Shown here piece after piece: positions 1 to 8,947 of a stretch of 64,000 nt of DNA. A model generated the notes under the pieces. That model made no database searches, was not told the DNA's origin, and worked only from the letters and a program-made list of their open reading frames with translations. The DNA is from Pseudomonas wuhanensis (lineage in GTDB: Bacteria > Pseudomonadota > Gammaproteobacteria > Pseudomonadales > Pseudomonadaceae). How positions within the stretch are numbered: position 1 is the stretch's first letter; each line of letters starts with the position of its first letter. The stretch covers positions 4,960,001 to 5,024,000 of the forward strand of contig NZ_CP117430.1 of assembly GCF_030687395.1 (NCBI RefSeq), given 5' to 3'. Position numbers and translations under genes: made by a program.

Positions 1-1078
1 TGCGCTCCTCAGTACTACGTAGACCTATCCGCCCAACGATGTCCCATCCCGCCGCAATTCTGTCGATGAGAGTCGCGTAGCTCTCGAATGCTTCGCGCTC
101 ACGGAACAGAGTGGGCGGTTGCCGGGTGCTCTCCGGCCAGTAGTAGGTACCAAGCTTCATTTCGCTGGCGATGGTGAAAGCGTCAGGTCGGCCGTTGATC
201 TCCATCAACCACTTTACGCCCCCTACCGTGCTCGCCCGGAGGAAGACATCGCCCTGAGATGATGTCGGGTTGTACTTGCACATGATCGTCGCCTTAAGAT
301 CAACAGCCTCCAACGCTAGCTCCCCCGTCTCAGGAACGCGTGCCGATATGCTGACCTGGCCATAATCGATCAGCCTGACGTCGTAGGTGCCGGCCTCATA
401 CAGTCTCTGGTTGAACTGCGTGGCAATCTCGGTGGCCCATCGGTATTCGCTGGCAATCGCCGTGGTGATAATGGCAGTCTGATCAGAACGCCCAACTTGC
501 TGAATCACGATTGGAAGGGGCTTTCGGGAGAATGAGGACGGGGGCTTCGCGATCGGATGAGCGTCCAAACAGAGGTCGCCGATAAAGCGCTTTCCGACCT
601 CACGGATCTTCTCGATAATCGAGGCTACCACCAAATCAGGAAGATGGTCCCGAACGATCTGATCAAACCGCTGAACGCCCATCCATCGAACCAGATAGGC
701 GGCATCAAACTGGGTAACGGTGAGATGCTGGGCAAACTCCCTTACACGCTTCATCTCATGAATACGCGGGGCAGGGTATTCCCAGCGGAACTTGTCGATC
801 AAGTCGCTGCAGTAAATACACATCCAGGTGCCGTTGGATTGGTCTTTGATCTCCTCCTCAGTCATGCCAACTGGAGGTCTAGGACCATTCTCAGAAGCGG
901 CATAAATGTGAGCGGCCACACCTGTGCCGATGAGGCCATCCTTCCTTTTCTTGCTCTGCCCTGGGGCCTTGGTATTCCGCAGGCAGTCATAGTGCGAGCA
1001 GATGTACCCCGCTCTGCCGGCCAGCACTTTTTTTGTGGGCATGCTGAACTCGACCCGGTCGTCCTTCGCCTCACTCAT
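1..1078 (-). CDS. HNH-like zinc-motif protein, partial (C-terminus beyond window)
   Basis: An open frame runs without a stop from an ATG at 1078 to the window edge, so at least 359 residues are visible and the C-terminus is missing. AAAGGAA lies just upstream of the ATG. The N-terminus has C27-x4-C32, then GVAAHIYAAS (H57), GPRP, an MTEEE stretch, and NGTWMCIYC (C87, C90) followed by LID. This Cys-Cys/AAHI/Cys-x2-Cys arrangement is known from HNH-type zinc-finger domains at the N-terminus of many accessory and defence-island proteins. The remaining ~260 residues are not recognised and could be an effector or sensor domain. A defence role is inferred only from the motif and the accessory surroundings. 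Base composition is lower in GC than the core genes further right. Confidence 0.6.
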   Translation of the reverse strand, partial: MSEAKDDRVEFSMPTKKVLAGRAGYICSHYDCLRNTKAPGQSKKRKDGLIGTGVAAHIYAASENGPRPPVGMTEEEIKDQSNGTWMCIYCSDLIDKFRWEYPAPRIHEMKRVREFAQHLTVTQFDAAYLVRWMGVQRFDQIVRDHLPDLVVASIIEKIREVGKRFIGDLCLDAHPIAKPPSSFSRKPLPIVIQQVGRSDQTAIITTAIASEYRWATEIATQFNQRLYEAGTYDVRLIDYGQVSISARVPETGELALEAVDLKATIMCKYNPTSSQGDVFLRASTVGGVKWLMEINGRPDAFTIASEMKLGTYYWPESTRQPPTLFREREAFESYATLIDRIAAGWDIVGRIGLRSTEER

Positions 1079-1281
1079 CTACCAGTTCCTTTAAACACGA
1101 TGGATCAAGGATGGCAATGACGTGCGGGTTCTTCAAGCGAATTTGGGGGGAGGCGACGCTTCCGATAGGGCCTCTAGGCTCATCTGGTTAGCCCGAGCTA
1201 GTCTGGCCGAGCCGACTGCCGACTGCCGCCGGACGTGAAGGACTGCTATGGGTTTTCTGCCATTCGCGACGGGCAGAAAAC

Positions 1282-1467
1282 GGCCGATTCTGTTGAAAAA
1301 GTCGGCCATGGTTTGCTCAACGGAAAAGTGCGCGTCTGAGATTGAAATCTTTACTTTGAGCAGAGGCTTCCGGATTCAGATTTCACGTAGAAGCGTGCAA
1401 AAAAGGCGTTTTCACCGGTCAATGATCAGGCAGTTTGGGCGGACCGACTTTTTCAACAGAATCGGCC
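1282..1467. mobile_element. Short inverted-repeat (MITE-like) element
   Basis: Two 26-base ends face each other: one starting GGCCGATTCTGTTG at 1282-1307 and its inverse ending CAACAGAATCGGCC at 1442-1467, with 25 of 26 positions matching. The 134 bases between hold no convincing gene. A small stem (TTTTCTGCC/GGCAGAAAA) sits just left at 1252-1280. The structure fits a non-autonomous element or the collapsed ends of an insertion sequence. No target duplication was identified. Confidence 0.5.
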
Positions 1468-1696
1468 AAAAGGAGTCAGTCGCAGTGTCCAAAATCTGTG
1501 AGTAAACTTGGTCGTCTCGTTCACGGTTTATCTGTCGAGCTTCCGCCGTCGTTGAAGAAATCGTCCGCTACAACCATGCCGAAATTGTCAGTTAATTTGT
1601 CCTATTCATTTTCACTGAACATCGTTTGGGTACGCCTTTCCTGCTTAAGTCTGGCAACTGCCTGGAAAAAGCAGCGTTCAAAGAGGTGTATCTCAT

Positions 1697-1833
1697 CTGA
1701 CCCTGGAAGGCTGCGCCGCGCGCCTGAACGTCTCTAACACCGTGCGGACCCAGCTGCGTGCACTGTTTCGCAAAACCGGCCCCCCCGCCAGGCGCAACTG
1801 ATCAACCTCTTTACTCGGCTGATCGGGGGTTGA
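1697..1833 (+). pseudogene. Relic of a LuxR-type HTH C-terminus
   Basis: Translation from 1697 reads LTLEGCAARLNVSNTVRTQL, then RALFRKTG, which is the DNA-binding helix-turn-helix of a LuxR-family regulator. After a run of seven C (about 1779-1785) the frame must shift by one base to continue as RQAQLINLFTRLIGG and stop at 1831. The upstream part of the protein is absent. This is a decayed 3' fragment, not a working gene. It lies convergent to the RTX gene, whose stop is 30 bases away. Confidence 0.6.
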
Positions 1834-1857
1834 GGACTTGTTTGTCCTGCAACCCCC
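1825..1857. terminator. Strong hairpin after the RTX gene
   Basis: GGGGGTTG-AGGAC, a short loop, then GTCCT-GCAACCCCC forms a long near-perfect stem directly downstream of the RTX stop codon at 1864. No clear T-run follows on either strand, so it may stabilise the 3' end rather than terminate intrinsically. Confidence 0.5.
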
Positions 1858-1863
1858 GGCATC

Positions 1864-4800
1864 TTAGACGTACAGCTGCACATCGTTCGCCGTCAGAGTC
1901 GCTACTCCGGTCAGGGTCAACACCGCGACGGCGTTGCCATTGGCTGCGCCCTCGGCATCGTAATAGAGCGTGTGGTCATCCTGGTTGAATACAAGATGCG
2001 CGCCTGCCGTCTCATGCTGCGCACCGCTGACATTGGCCAGTGACTCGCTGACGGTCTGGGTATAGGCGGAGTCTTCACTGCCAGCGGCCAAGGTCACCGG
2101 GCCGCTCACCAGCGGCGCGGTAGTATCGAGGGTGAGTGTGCTGCCGGTGCCATTGACGGTGTTGCCGGCCGTGTCGCTGGCCGTTACCGACACATTGATC
2201 GGGCCATCGCTCAGGCTGGACAGGTCGGCGCTGCCGTCGACGCCGACGACGCTTTGGCTGCCATCGCTGAAACTGACGGTGGCGCTGGCGTCCGCGTCGA
2301 GGCCGGTAACCGTGTAGGCGACCGCCGTTTTCTCGGCGTTGTTGATAAGGGAATCGGCCAGCGTGACCGTCAGGTCGCCGCTCATGTCGGCGGTGGTGTC
2401 GAGTGTCAGGCTGCCGGCGCTCGTGAAGGTAAGATCATCCACCGCGAAGTTCGAGCCCCCGTCGTGGATCGCCAGAAACGCGATCGGGTCGCCCGGGGAG
2501 GTCACGCTCATCAGCATATTATTTGTTGCCCCAGGCGTCGATGCTTGCCCTACCAGCACGCCTGAGGCGTTGTAAGCATAGAGGCCGATACTCGTTGAAC
2601 CCGAAACATAGGCCGACACCGATTGGATATTGCCGGTAATGGCCAAATCGAAGGTGAAGGTCATTAATCCCGTTGGAGCTGAGGAGAGGTTCGATCCTGA
2701 GGAAGCAGGCCATGGGGAAAAAATAGCATCAAGAGTTGTGCAGCCAGACAAGATGACGCCAAGACCCTGGTACTGCGACGTCAACGGAGTACCATTTGCA
2801 TACTCATCGAACGTCAGAGTGGTAGTCGGGCCGCTGTTGCTGGCGCTGTTGCCGACGACATCGGTGGCGACGATCGACACGTTGATCGGGCCATCGCTCA
2901 GACTGGACAGGTCGGCGCTGCCGTTGACGCCGACGACGCTTTGGCTGCCATCGCTGAAACTGACGGTGGCGCTGGCGTCCGCATCGAGGCCGGTAACCGT
3001 GTAGGCGACCGCCGTTTTCTCGACGTTATTGATAAGGGAATCGGCCAGCGTAACCGTCAGGTCGCCGCCCGTGTCGGCGGTGGTGTCGAGCGTCAGGCTG
3101 CCGGCGCTCCTGAAGATAAGGTCATCCACTGCGAAGGTTGTGCCCCCGTCGTGGATCTCCAGCCGCGTGATCGGGCTGCCAGCGGAGGTCACGGTCAGCA
3201 GGGTATTAGATGGAGCCCCAAGCGGCAACAGCGCTTGCCCTACTAGCGCGCCCGCGGCGTTGTAAGCAAAGAGGCCGGTATCCTGTGAACCCGAAACATA
3301 GGCCGACACCGTTTGGATATTGCCGGTAATGGCCAAATCGAAGGTGAAGGTCATCAAACCCGATGGAGCATAGGAGATGTTCGTTCCTGAGTTAGCAGGC
3401 CATACGGAATCAGCAGCATTAATATTTATGGCGCCAGACACGGTGACGCCAAGACCCGCGTACTGCGTACTCAACGAACCATGTGGAATATCATCGAACG
3501 TCAGACTTTTAGTCAGGCTGTTAGTCAGGTTGCTGGCGCTGTTGCCCGCAACATCGGTGGCGACGATCGACACGCTGATCGGGCCATCGCTCAGACTCGA
3601 CAGGTCGACGCTGCCGTTGACGCCGACCACGTGGTGATTGCTCGTGTCGCTGAAGGTGATTGTGGCGCTGGCGTCCGCGTCGAGGCCAGTAACCGTGTAG
3701 GCAACCGCGGTCTTTTCGGCGTTGTTGATCAGGCTGTCGTCGAGCATGACCCTCAGGTCGTTACCGACATCGGCGCTGGTATCGAGGGAGTAGCTGTGGC
3801 CGGTGCCGGCTTGGCTGTTGCCGGCGGCATTGATGGTCTGGACCAGCAAGCCGGTGCCGCTGCTGATGAGGGTGACGTCGCTGGCGATCCAGCTATGGGT
3901 GGCGCTATCGGCCGCCGCATTGACCCAGGTGGTGCCACCATCGGCGGAGACCTGGATGGTCTCGCCGCTGTTCAGTATGCCGGTGTAAGTGCCGCTCACG
4001 GTCTGGGTTTCGAAGTTAGTGATGAAGTCGCCGGCGGTGCCGCTGTCATCGCTCAGCGCGGTCACCGTGGCCACTGCGGAGGGTGCATCGTCAACCGGCG
4101 CGAGACTGAGGTTGGCCGAAGTGGCAACCGTCGCGCCAGCGCTGTCGGCAATCACTAGTGCAAAATTCACCAGGCCGTTGCGATCCAGCGTCGGGGTGAA
4201 GGTCCAGCTACCGTCGGGGTTGGCGGTGATCGAGCCGTCGGCCGGGTTGACGCTGACACTCTGCACGCTCAGGCTGTCGCCGATATCGACGTCGCTGGCG
4301 TTGGCCAGCAACTGGGCAGCAGTGAAGGTGTAGGCGCTGTCCTCCACGCCGTCCGGCAAACTAACCGGCCCCGATACGGTCGGCGCATCATTGACCGGCG
4401 TCACATTGACACTCAGGATATTGGCATTGACCGCGAAGGCCGTGCCGTCGCTGACCTTGAAGCCGATGCTGACGTAGCCGTTGCCATTACCATTGAGGGC
4501 CGGGACGAATTGCAGTTTGCCGGCGTCAAGGTCGGCCTTACTGATGACCTGGTCCTGAACCACCGCGACCCAGGCACTGCCGTTGTTGTACTGCAGGCTG
4601 CCGAGCAGCGGCAGGCTGGTGATTTTCACCGCGGCCAGCGGGGTATTTTCCGGGTCGCTGTAGGTGCCGAAGTCGGCGCTGCCTAAGATGACCAGCGTGT
4701 CCTCCAGGGTGGTCTGGCTGTCGTTGGTGGAGGTCGGCGCGACGTTGCCTGGGCTGGTAGCCGCGGCCTTGAGGGCGGCGGTGTTCCAGACCACGTTGTT

Positions 4801-6117
4801 GCCGAAGCGAAGCTGGTCGATCTCGTAATCGGTGCCCAGATAAAAGTTTTTCAGGGTCAGGGTCTGTGAGGTCGCCAGCACCACCATCTGCAGGTCATTG
4901 CCGGTGTGCACGAAGCGCACGTTGTTACTGTTGAGCCCCACCAGTTGCACGGTATCGACGTCGGCGTTGGCACCGCCGCTGTTATCGATCACGTCGTTGC
5001 CATAGTTGGTGCCATAGAGGTAGGTGTCGTTGCCGCGGCGGCCGGCGAGAAAGTCATCACCGGTACCACCATCGAGGAGGTTATTGCCGGTGTTGCCGGT
5101 CAGCTGGTTGGCCAGGGCATTGCCGGTGCCATTGAGATTACTTTTGCCGGTGAGTTCGAGATTTTCCAGGTTGGCGCCCAGGCTGTAGTTCAGCGAAGCG
5201 CGGACAGTATCGTTACCGCCACCTGCCAGTTCGGACACGCTGTCGCCACTCTGATCGACGATGTAGGTATCGTCACCGCTGCCGCCCGCCATGCTGTCGG
5301 TGCCAGCACCGCCGTCAAGCAGGTTATTACCGGCGTTGCCGATCAGGCTGTTGGCCAGCGAGTTACCGACGCCATTGATGTTGGCGCTGCCGGTCAGAGT
5401 CAGGCGCTCGACGTTGTTACCCAAGGTGTAGCTGATACTGGCCTGGACCAGATCATCGCCGGCGTTGTTGGCCTCCACCACCACATCACCGGCGGCATCA
5501 ACCACATAAGTGTCATTGCCCACGCCGCCTTCCATGCGGTCGTTGTCGCTGCCGCCGTCCAGCGTGTCATTACCGCCGTTGCCATACAGCGTATCGTCTC
5601 CACCCAGGCCGAGGAGACTGTCATCGGTGGGATTACCGTTGATCACGTCGGCGCCATCGGTCGGCACGACGGGCGGGTAATAGAGATTGGCCAGCACCAC
5701 GCTGGCACTCCAACGGCTGCCATCAGCGAACTGGATTCGGTCGATCGCGTGATCCGCATCGAGAAAGTTCTGGCTCACGGTGAGGGTCTCGCCACTTGCC
5801 AAAACGCTGAGCACCAGATCGTTGCCGATGCGGGTCAGGCGGATCTGGTTGGCATTGAGGTTGGTCAGCAGGAGGGTGTCGACGTCGTTGTTGACGCCAC
5901 CGGAATTGTCGATCACATCGAAGCCATAGCCCTGGCCGAACCGATAAGTATCGCTGCCGCGTCCACCAACAAGCAGGTCATTACCAGTGCCGCCGTCCAG
6001 CGTATCGTCACCACCGTTGCCGTAGAGTGTGTCGTTACCGCCCAGGCCATTGAGGGTGTCATTGCTGGCGCTACCCGTCAGGATATTGGCATTATCATTG
6101 CCATTTACAGTGGCCAT
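1864..6117 (-). CDS. Large RTX / cadherin-like repeat protein, probable secreted adhesin
   Basis: The protein has 1417 residues from ATG 6117, which AGAGGGG precedes; an in-frame TTG two codons earlier is less likely. The first ~440 residues carry hemolysin-type calcium-binding nonapeptides (GGNDTLYGNGGDD, GGTGNDLLVGG) in four clusters. Between them are NxxxNxLxGxxGNNLLDGG blocks. Two cadherin-like stretches with VNDAP motifs follow (about 470-700). The rest is Ig-like modules repeated three times (SLINNAEKTAVAYTVTGLDA, SLSDGPI) and two copies of a beta-rich domain ending AVDDL. The C-terminus LTGVATLTANDVQLYV suits type I secretion. Unusually, the RTX repeats are N-terminal. No secretion genes are in the window. 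Expected role is surface attachment or biofilm; this is inferred from domain type. Confidence 0.85.
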   Translation of the reverse strand: MATVNGNDNANILTGSASNDTLNGLGGNDTLYGNGGDDTLDGGTGNDLLVGGRGSDTYRFGQGYGFDVIDNSGGVNNDVDTLLLTNLNANQIRLTRIGNDLVLSVLASGETLTVSQNFLDADHAIDRIQFADGSRWSASVVLANLYYPPVVPTDGADVINGNPTDDSLLGLGGDDTLYGNGGNDTLDGGSDNDRMEGGVGNDTYVVDAAGDVVVEANNAGDDLVQASISYTLGNNVERLTLTGSANINGVGNSLANSLIGNAGNNLLDGGAGTDSMAGGSGDDTYIVDQSGDSVSELAGGGNDTVRASLNYSLGANLENLELTGKSNLNGTGNALANQLTGNTGNNLLDGGTGDDFLAGRRGNDTYLYGTNYGNDVIDNSGGANADVDTVQLVGLNSNNVRFVHTGNDLQMVVLATSQTLTLKNFYLGTDYEIDQLRFGNNVVWNTAALKAAATSPGNVAPTSTNDSQTTLEDTLVILGSADFGTYSDPENTPLAAVKITSLPLLGSLQYNNGSAWVAVVQDQVISKADLDAGKLQFVPALNGNGNGYVSIGFKVSDGTAFAVNANILSVNVTPVNDAPTVSGPVSLPDGVEDSAYTFTAAQLLANASDVDIGDSLSVQSVSVNPADGSITANPDGSWTFTPTLDRNGLVNFALVIADSAGATVATSANLSLAPVDDAPSAVATVTALSDDSGTAGDFITNFETQTVSGTYTGILNSGETIQVSADGGTTWVNAAADSATHSWIASDVTLISSGTGLLVQTINAAGNSQAGTGHSYSLDTSADVGNDLRVMLDDSLINNAEKTAVAYTVTGLDADASATITFSDTSNHHVVGVNGSVDLSSLSDGPISVSIVATDVAGNSASNLTNSLTKSLTFDDIPHGSLSTQYAGLGVTVSGAININAADSVWPANSGTNISYAPSGLMTFTFDLAITGNIQTVSAYVSGSQDTGLFAYNAAGALVGQALLPLGAPSNTLLTVTSAGSPITRLEIHDGGTTFAVDDLIFRSAGSLTLDTTADTGGDLTVTLADSLINNVEKTAVAYTVTGLDADASATVSFSDGSQSVVGVNGSADLSSLSDGPINVSIVATDVVGNSASNSGPTTTLTFDEYANGTPLTSQYQGLGVILSGCTTLDAIFSPWPASSGSNLSSAPTGLMTFTFDLAITGNIQSVSAYVSGSTSIGLYAYNASGVLVGQASTPGATNNMLMSVTSPGDPIAFLAIHDGGSNFAVDDLTFTSAGSLTLDTTADMSGDLTVTLADSLINNAEKTAVAYTVTGLDADASATVSFSDGSQSVVGVDGSADLSSLSDGPINVSVTASDTAGNTVNGTGSTLTLDTTAPLVSGPVTLAAGSEDSAYTQTVSESLANVSGAQHETAGAHLVFNQDDHTLYYDAEGAANGNAVAVLTLTGVATLTANDVQLYV
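2185..3770 (-). repeat. Three near-identical Ig-like modules inside the RTX gene
   Basis: The same ~200-base block (for example CATCGCTCAG, ACGCCGACGACGCTTTGG, AACCGTGTAGGC) recurs near 2190-2360, 2880-3050 and 3570-3740. The period is about 680-690 bases. The intervening beta-rich domain is present twice. Such long direct repeats allow copy number to change by recombination. Confidence 0.8.
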
Positions 6118-6326
6118 GAGCAAACCCCTCTAGAGTTAATGGCATTTTGACGGTTTGAGTGTAGTTCGCGGCAAATACCCAGCCTCATTCATTTGAATGA
6201 TCAGTAAGCCTTTCGTCTGATGTCCCAACGAACCTGCAATACCGCGCACAACTGTCCCCTCTCGCGCTGCGATTAGTGGTGAATACATCGGAGCAACACA
6301 GAGATGAAGCGAGGTGCAGCCGGTAC

Positions 6327-7670
6327 TCAGGAAAGAGCGCAAGCAATAGTTGAATAGTCAACGGCGGACAGTTTGACCAAGGTACTGATGCTCAGATGGT
6401 GTGCGACCAGAGCCGTCAGCACCGCAACAGTGATCGCCAGGGCGACACCCTCGCTGGCCACCCGCGTCGTGTTGAAAATACCGGCGGCCATCCCCGCCCG
6501 TTCCTTGGGGATCACGCTGATCGACAAACCATCCATCAAGCCCCAGGGCAGGCCTGTACCGATACCGGTCAGCAGCATGGCCGCGATGATCTGCGCGTGC
6601 GTGCCGACCGGGATCGTACTCAGCCAGTAGAGCCCGGCCGCTGCGATCACGAAGCCGATTGCGCAGAGTACGCCCGCCGACAACCAGCGAGTTAGCGACG
6701 CGGCAATGATCGGGACAATCAGCATCGGGGCAGAGAGTGCCAACATCATCAGCCCCGCTTCAAAGGCACTGGCCCCTTCTACGCCGATAAACCTAAACGG
6801 CAGCAATACGATCAAGACGATGTAGCAATAGCAGGTGCCGATCGGCAGGATCTGTACACCGACAAAGCGTGGAAACAAAAATAGCCCCAGTTCCAGCATC
6901 GGATGTTTTGCCCGATTCTAAACAATGATAAACAGCAGCAAAAAGACCGCCGACGTTCCAAGCAGTACATGGATGACCGGCGAGCCCCAGCCTTGCTCAG
7001 GTGTCAGGATCACCGCCGTGGTAAACATGATCAGCAGGCCGGAAAACGTCAGCACGCCGGGCGTATCCAGTCGCTGTGCTTGCGGGTCGCGGCTTTCGCG
7101 CATTTTCGGCAGGGCAAATATCAAGGAAAGGATGGCGAGCAGGGCCGTGAAAAGGAAAATTGCGCGCCAGCCCAAGTACTCGATCAGCAACCCCGATAAC
7201 AACGGACCGAAGGCCAGGCCAACCCCGAAAGTGGTGCCCAGAAGGCTGAAAGTACGAGTTCTGGCATGCCCATCAAACTCCTGTGCCAACGCCGCCGATC
7301 CGCTGGCCAGGGCTGCCGCCGCGGCAATGCCTTGCACGCCACGCAACAGGTCCAGCCAGAAAATATCGGGGACCGCCGCCAACAGGGTCGACACCAGTGC
7401 AAACAACGCCATGCCGCACATGAACAGTCGCTTGCGTCCGTAGAGGTCAGCGAGGGTGCCGGCGGCCATCAGCAGGCTGCCGAAGCTAAGCATGAAGGCA
7501 TTGGTGATCCAGGCCAGTTCCGTGGGATGGGCATCAAAGGTTTGACCAATGAACGGCGTGGCCACTGCCCCGCCGGTAAAGCTCATGGGCAATACCAAGG
7601 CGGCGAGGCAAATTGCAGCCAATATGGAGTGCCGGCCATGGGCCGGCAGCGGTTCGGTAGCTGAGTTCAT
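6327..7670 (-). pseudogene. MFS drug-efflux transporter (DHA2/EmrB-like), disrupted
   Basis: From ATG 7670 the frame encodes a 14-helix-type major facilitator protein (first helix ILAAICLAALVLPMSF; LADLYGRKRLFMCG loop; motif C-like GLAFGPLLSGLL). An in-frame TAG at 6920-6918 interrupts it after about 250 residues. The same frame then continues straight on (NRAKHPMLELGLFLF) for ~195 more residues to STIACALS. A further frameshift near 6330 moves the last part (STGCTSLHLCVAPMYSPL) into another frame, which soon decays. The divergent LysR gene at 7814 is the usual partner of such exporters. Either the exporter is dead, or the stop is a sequencing error; the second lesion argues for true decay. 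Confidence 0.8.
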
Positions 7671-7813
7671 TAGGTGATTCCCTGCATATCTATGAAGTAT
7701 CCGTGCTGTCCAGGCCGAGGCGCGCGATCGTTCGTACACTCTAGTTAGGATACAATTGAAGATAAACTGGCTCTTATTCCACTTATAGTGAACTAAAAGG
7801 ATGTAATCGAGTT

Positions 7814-8737
7814 GTGGACAGTCTTAGTGGGGTGATCTCATTCGTAAAAACCGCCGAGGCGCTCAGTTTCATCAGCGCCGCCAGGGCGTTGGGGATTTCT
7901 GCCTCGGCCGTAGGCAAAAACGTCGCCAAACTTGAGGCTTCGCTGAATGTGCGGTTATTGCACCGCAGCACCCGCAAAGTCAGCCTGACTGCGGAGGGAC
8001 AGTTGTTCTATGAACGCTGCCGCAAGATCCTCGACGATCTTCAAGATGCCCGAGCGATGCTTTCCCATGCCACACAGGAACCCCGTGGAAAGTTACGCGT
8101 CAGCTTGCCCACCATCGGTTATCGCTTTCTCTTGCCCCATATGGCGCGGTTCCGCAAAGCCTATCCGGAGATTGAGCTGGAACTGGACTTCAACGACCAG
8201 TTGGTGGATGTGATTGATGAAGGCTTTGACGTGGTGATTCGCAGCGGCGGGCAGGCCGACTCCAAGCTGATGGCCCGCAAGCTGGGGCCTTTTAAGTTTG
8301 TCCTGTGCGCATCGCCTGACTATTTGCAGCGTAAGGGACGGCCCGTCACTATCAGCGACCTGGAGCGTCACGAGTGCTTGCGTTACCGATTTGTCACGAC
8401 GGGTAAAATAATGGACTGGAGTATGTCTTCGGCCCCCCAGTTCACGCAGTTACGCCTGCCAACCGCCCTGACATTGAACAACATGGAAGCCATGCTGATG
8501 GCCGTGGTGGATGGGCACGGTATCGCATTTGTCCCGGACTTCCTGGCCCGCGAAGCTATCGCCCAGGGGCACCTGGAAACGGTGCTCGACGGGCACAGCG
8601 AAGATCAAGGGCAGTTCTGGGCGTTGTGGCCGTCCAGTCGCCATCTTTCACCGAAGATCCGCGTATTCGTGGACTTTGCTGCCGAGTATCTGTTTGCTAT
8701 CCCTTCCGTCGACAAACCAGCTGTAACTCGCTCATGA
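7814..8737 (+). CDS. LysR-family transcriptional regulator
   Basis: The protein has 307 residues, the usual LysR length. The N-terminal winged helix-turn-helix (VKTAEALSFISAARALG, then SASAVGKNVAKLEASL and LLHRSTRKVSLT) is intact. The substrate-binding domain (residues ~90-295) contains the typical FVLCASPDYL and GHGIAFVPDFL segments. It starts at GTG 7814; AAAAGGAT lies about 11 bases upstream, and no better start was found. The gene is divergent from the broken MFS gene with a 143-base intergenic region, so it probably regulated that exporter and itself. The effector is unknown. Confidence 0.88.
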   Translation: MDSLSGVISFVKTAEALSFISAARALGISASAVGKNVAKLEASLNVRLLHRSTRKVSLTAEGQLFYERCRKILDDLQDARAMLSHATQEPRGKLRVSLPTIGYRFLLPHMARFRKAYPEIELELDFNDQLVDVIDEGFDVVIRSGGQADSKLMARKLGPFKFVLCASPDYLQRKGRPVTISDLERHECLRYRFVTTGKIMDWSMSSAPQFTQLRLPTALTLNNMEAMLMAVVDGHGIAFVPDFLAREAIAQGHLETVLDGHSEDQGQFWALWPSSRHLSPKIRVFVDFAAEYLFAIPSVDKPAVTRS

Positions 8738-8947
8738 AGCCGGTAATCGCTGACCGTCCGTTGTGGGTCGCTTTCTGCCTCACGCGACTGGCAGAGAACC
8801 GCCAGAAGGAGACCGTGAGCATTACCCACTACAAGGAGCTAGCGTCGTCCATTCAATTCGAGGGCTGTGCCATGGATGCTATTGCCGACTAAACACCATT
8901 GCCTTCAGGCCGCGACCAGATAGGGCCGCCGCGCCTGCAGAGAATGG
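8738..8947. other. Gene-free stretch with a degenerate repeat
   Basis: No gene was seen. GGGTCGCTTTCTGCC...CGCGACTGGCAGAG (about 8765-8798) resembles GGGTTTTCTGCC...CGCGACGGGCAGAA at 1250-1279, which borders the inverted-repeat element. Both look like decayed copies of one dispersed sequence. Confidence 0.35.

Noticed and set aside
557..1120. 187-residue plus-strand frame
   Set aside because: It is the antisense shadow of the open minus-strand gene 1-1078, which has a ribosome site and a recognisable HNH-type motif.
4906..6150. 414-residue plus-strand frame opposite the RTX gene
   Set aside because: Val/Ala/Gly-rich shadow produced by the regular RTX repeat codons; no start signal and no family likeness.
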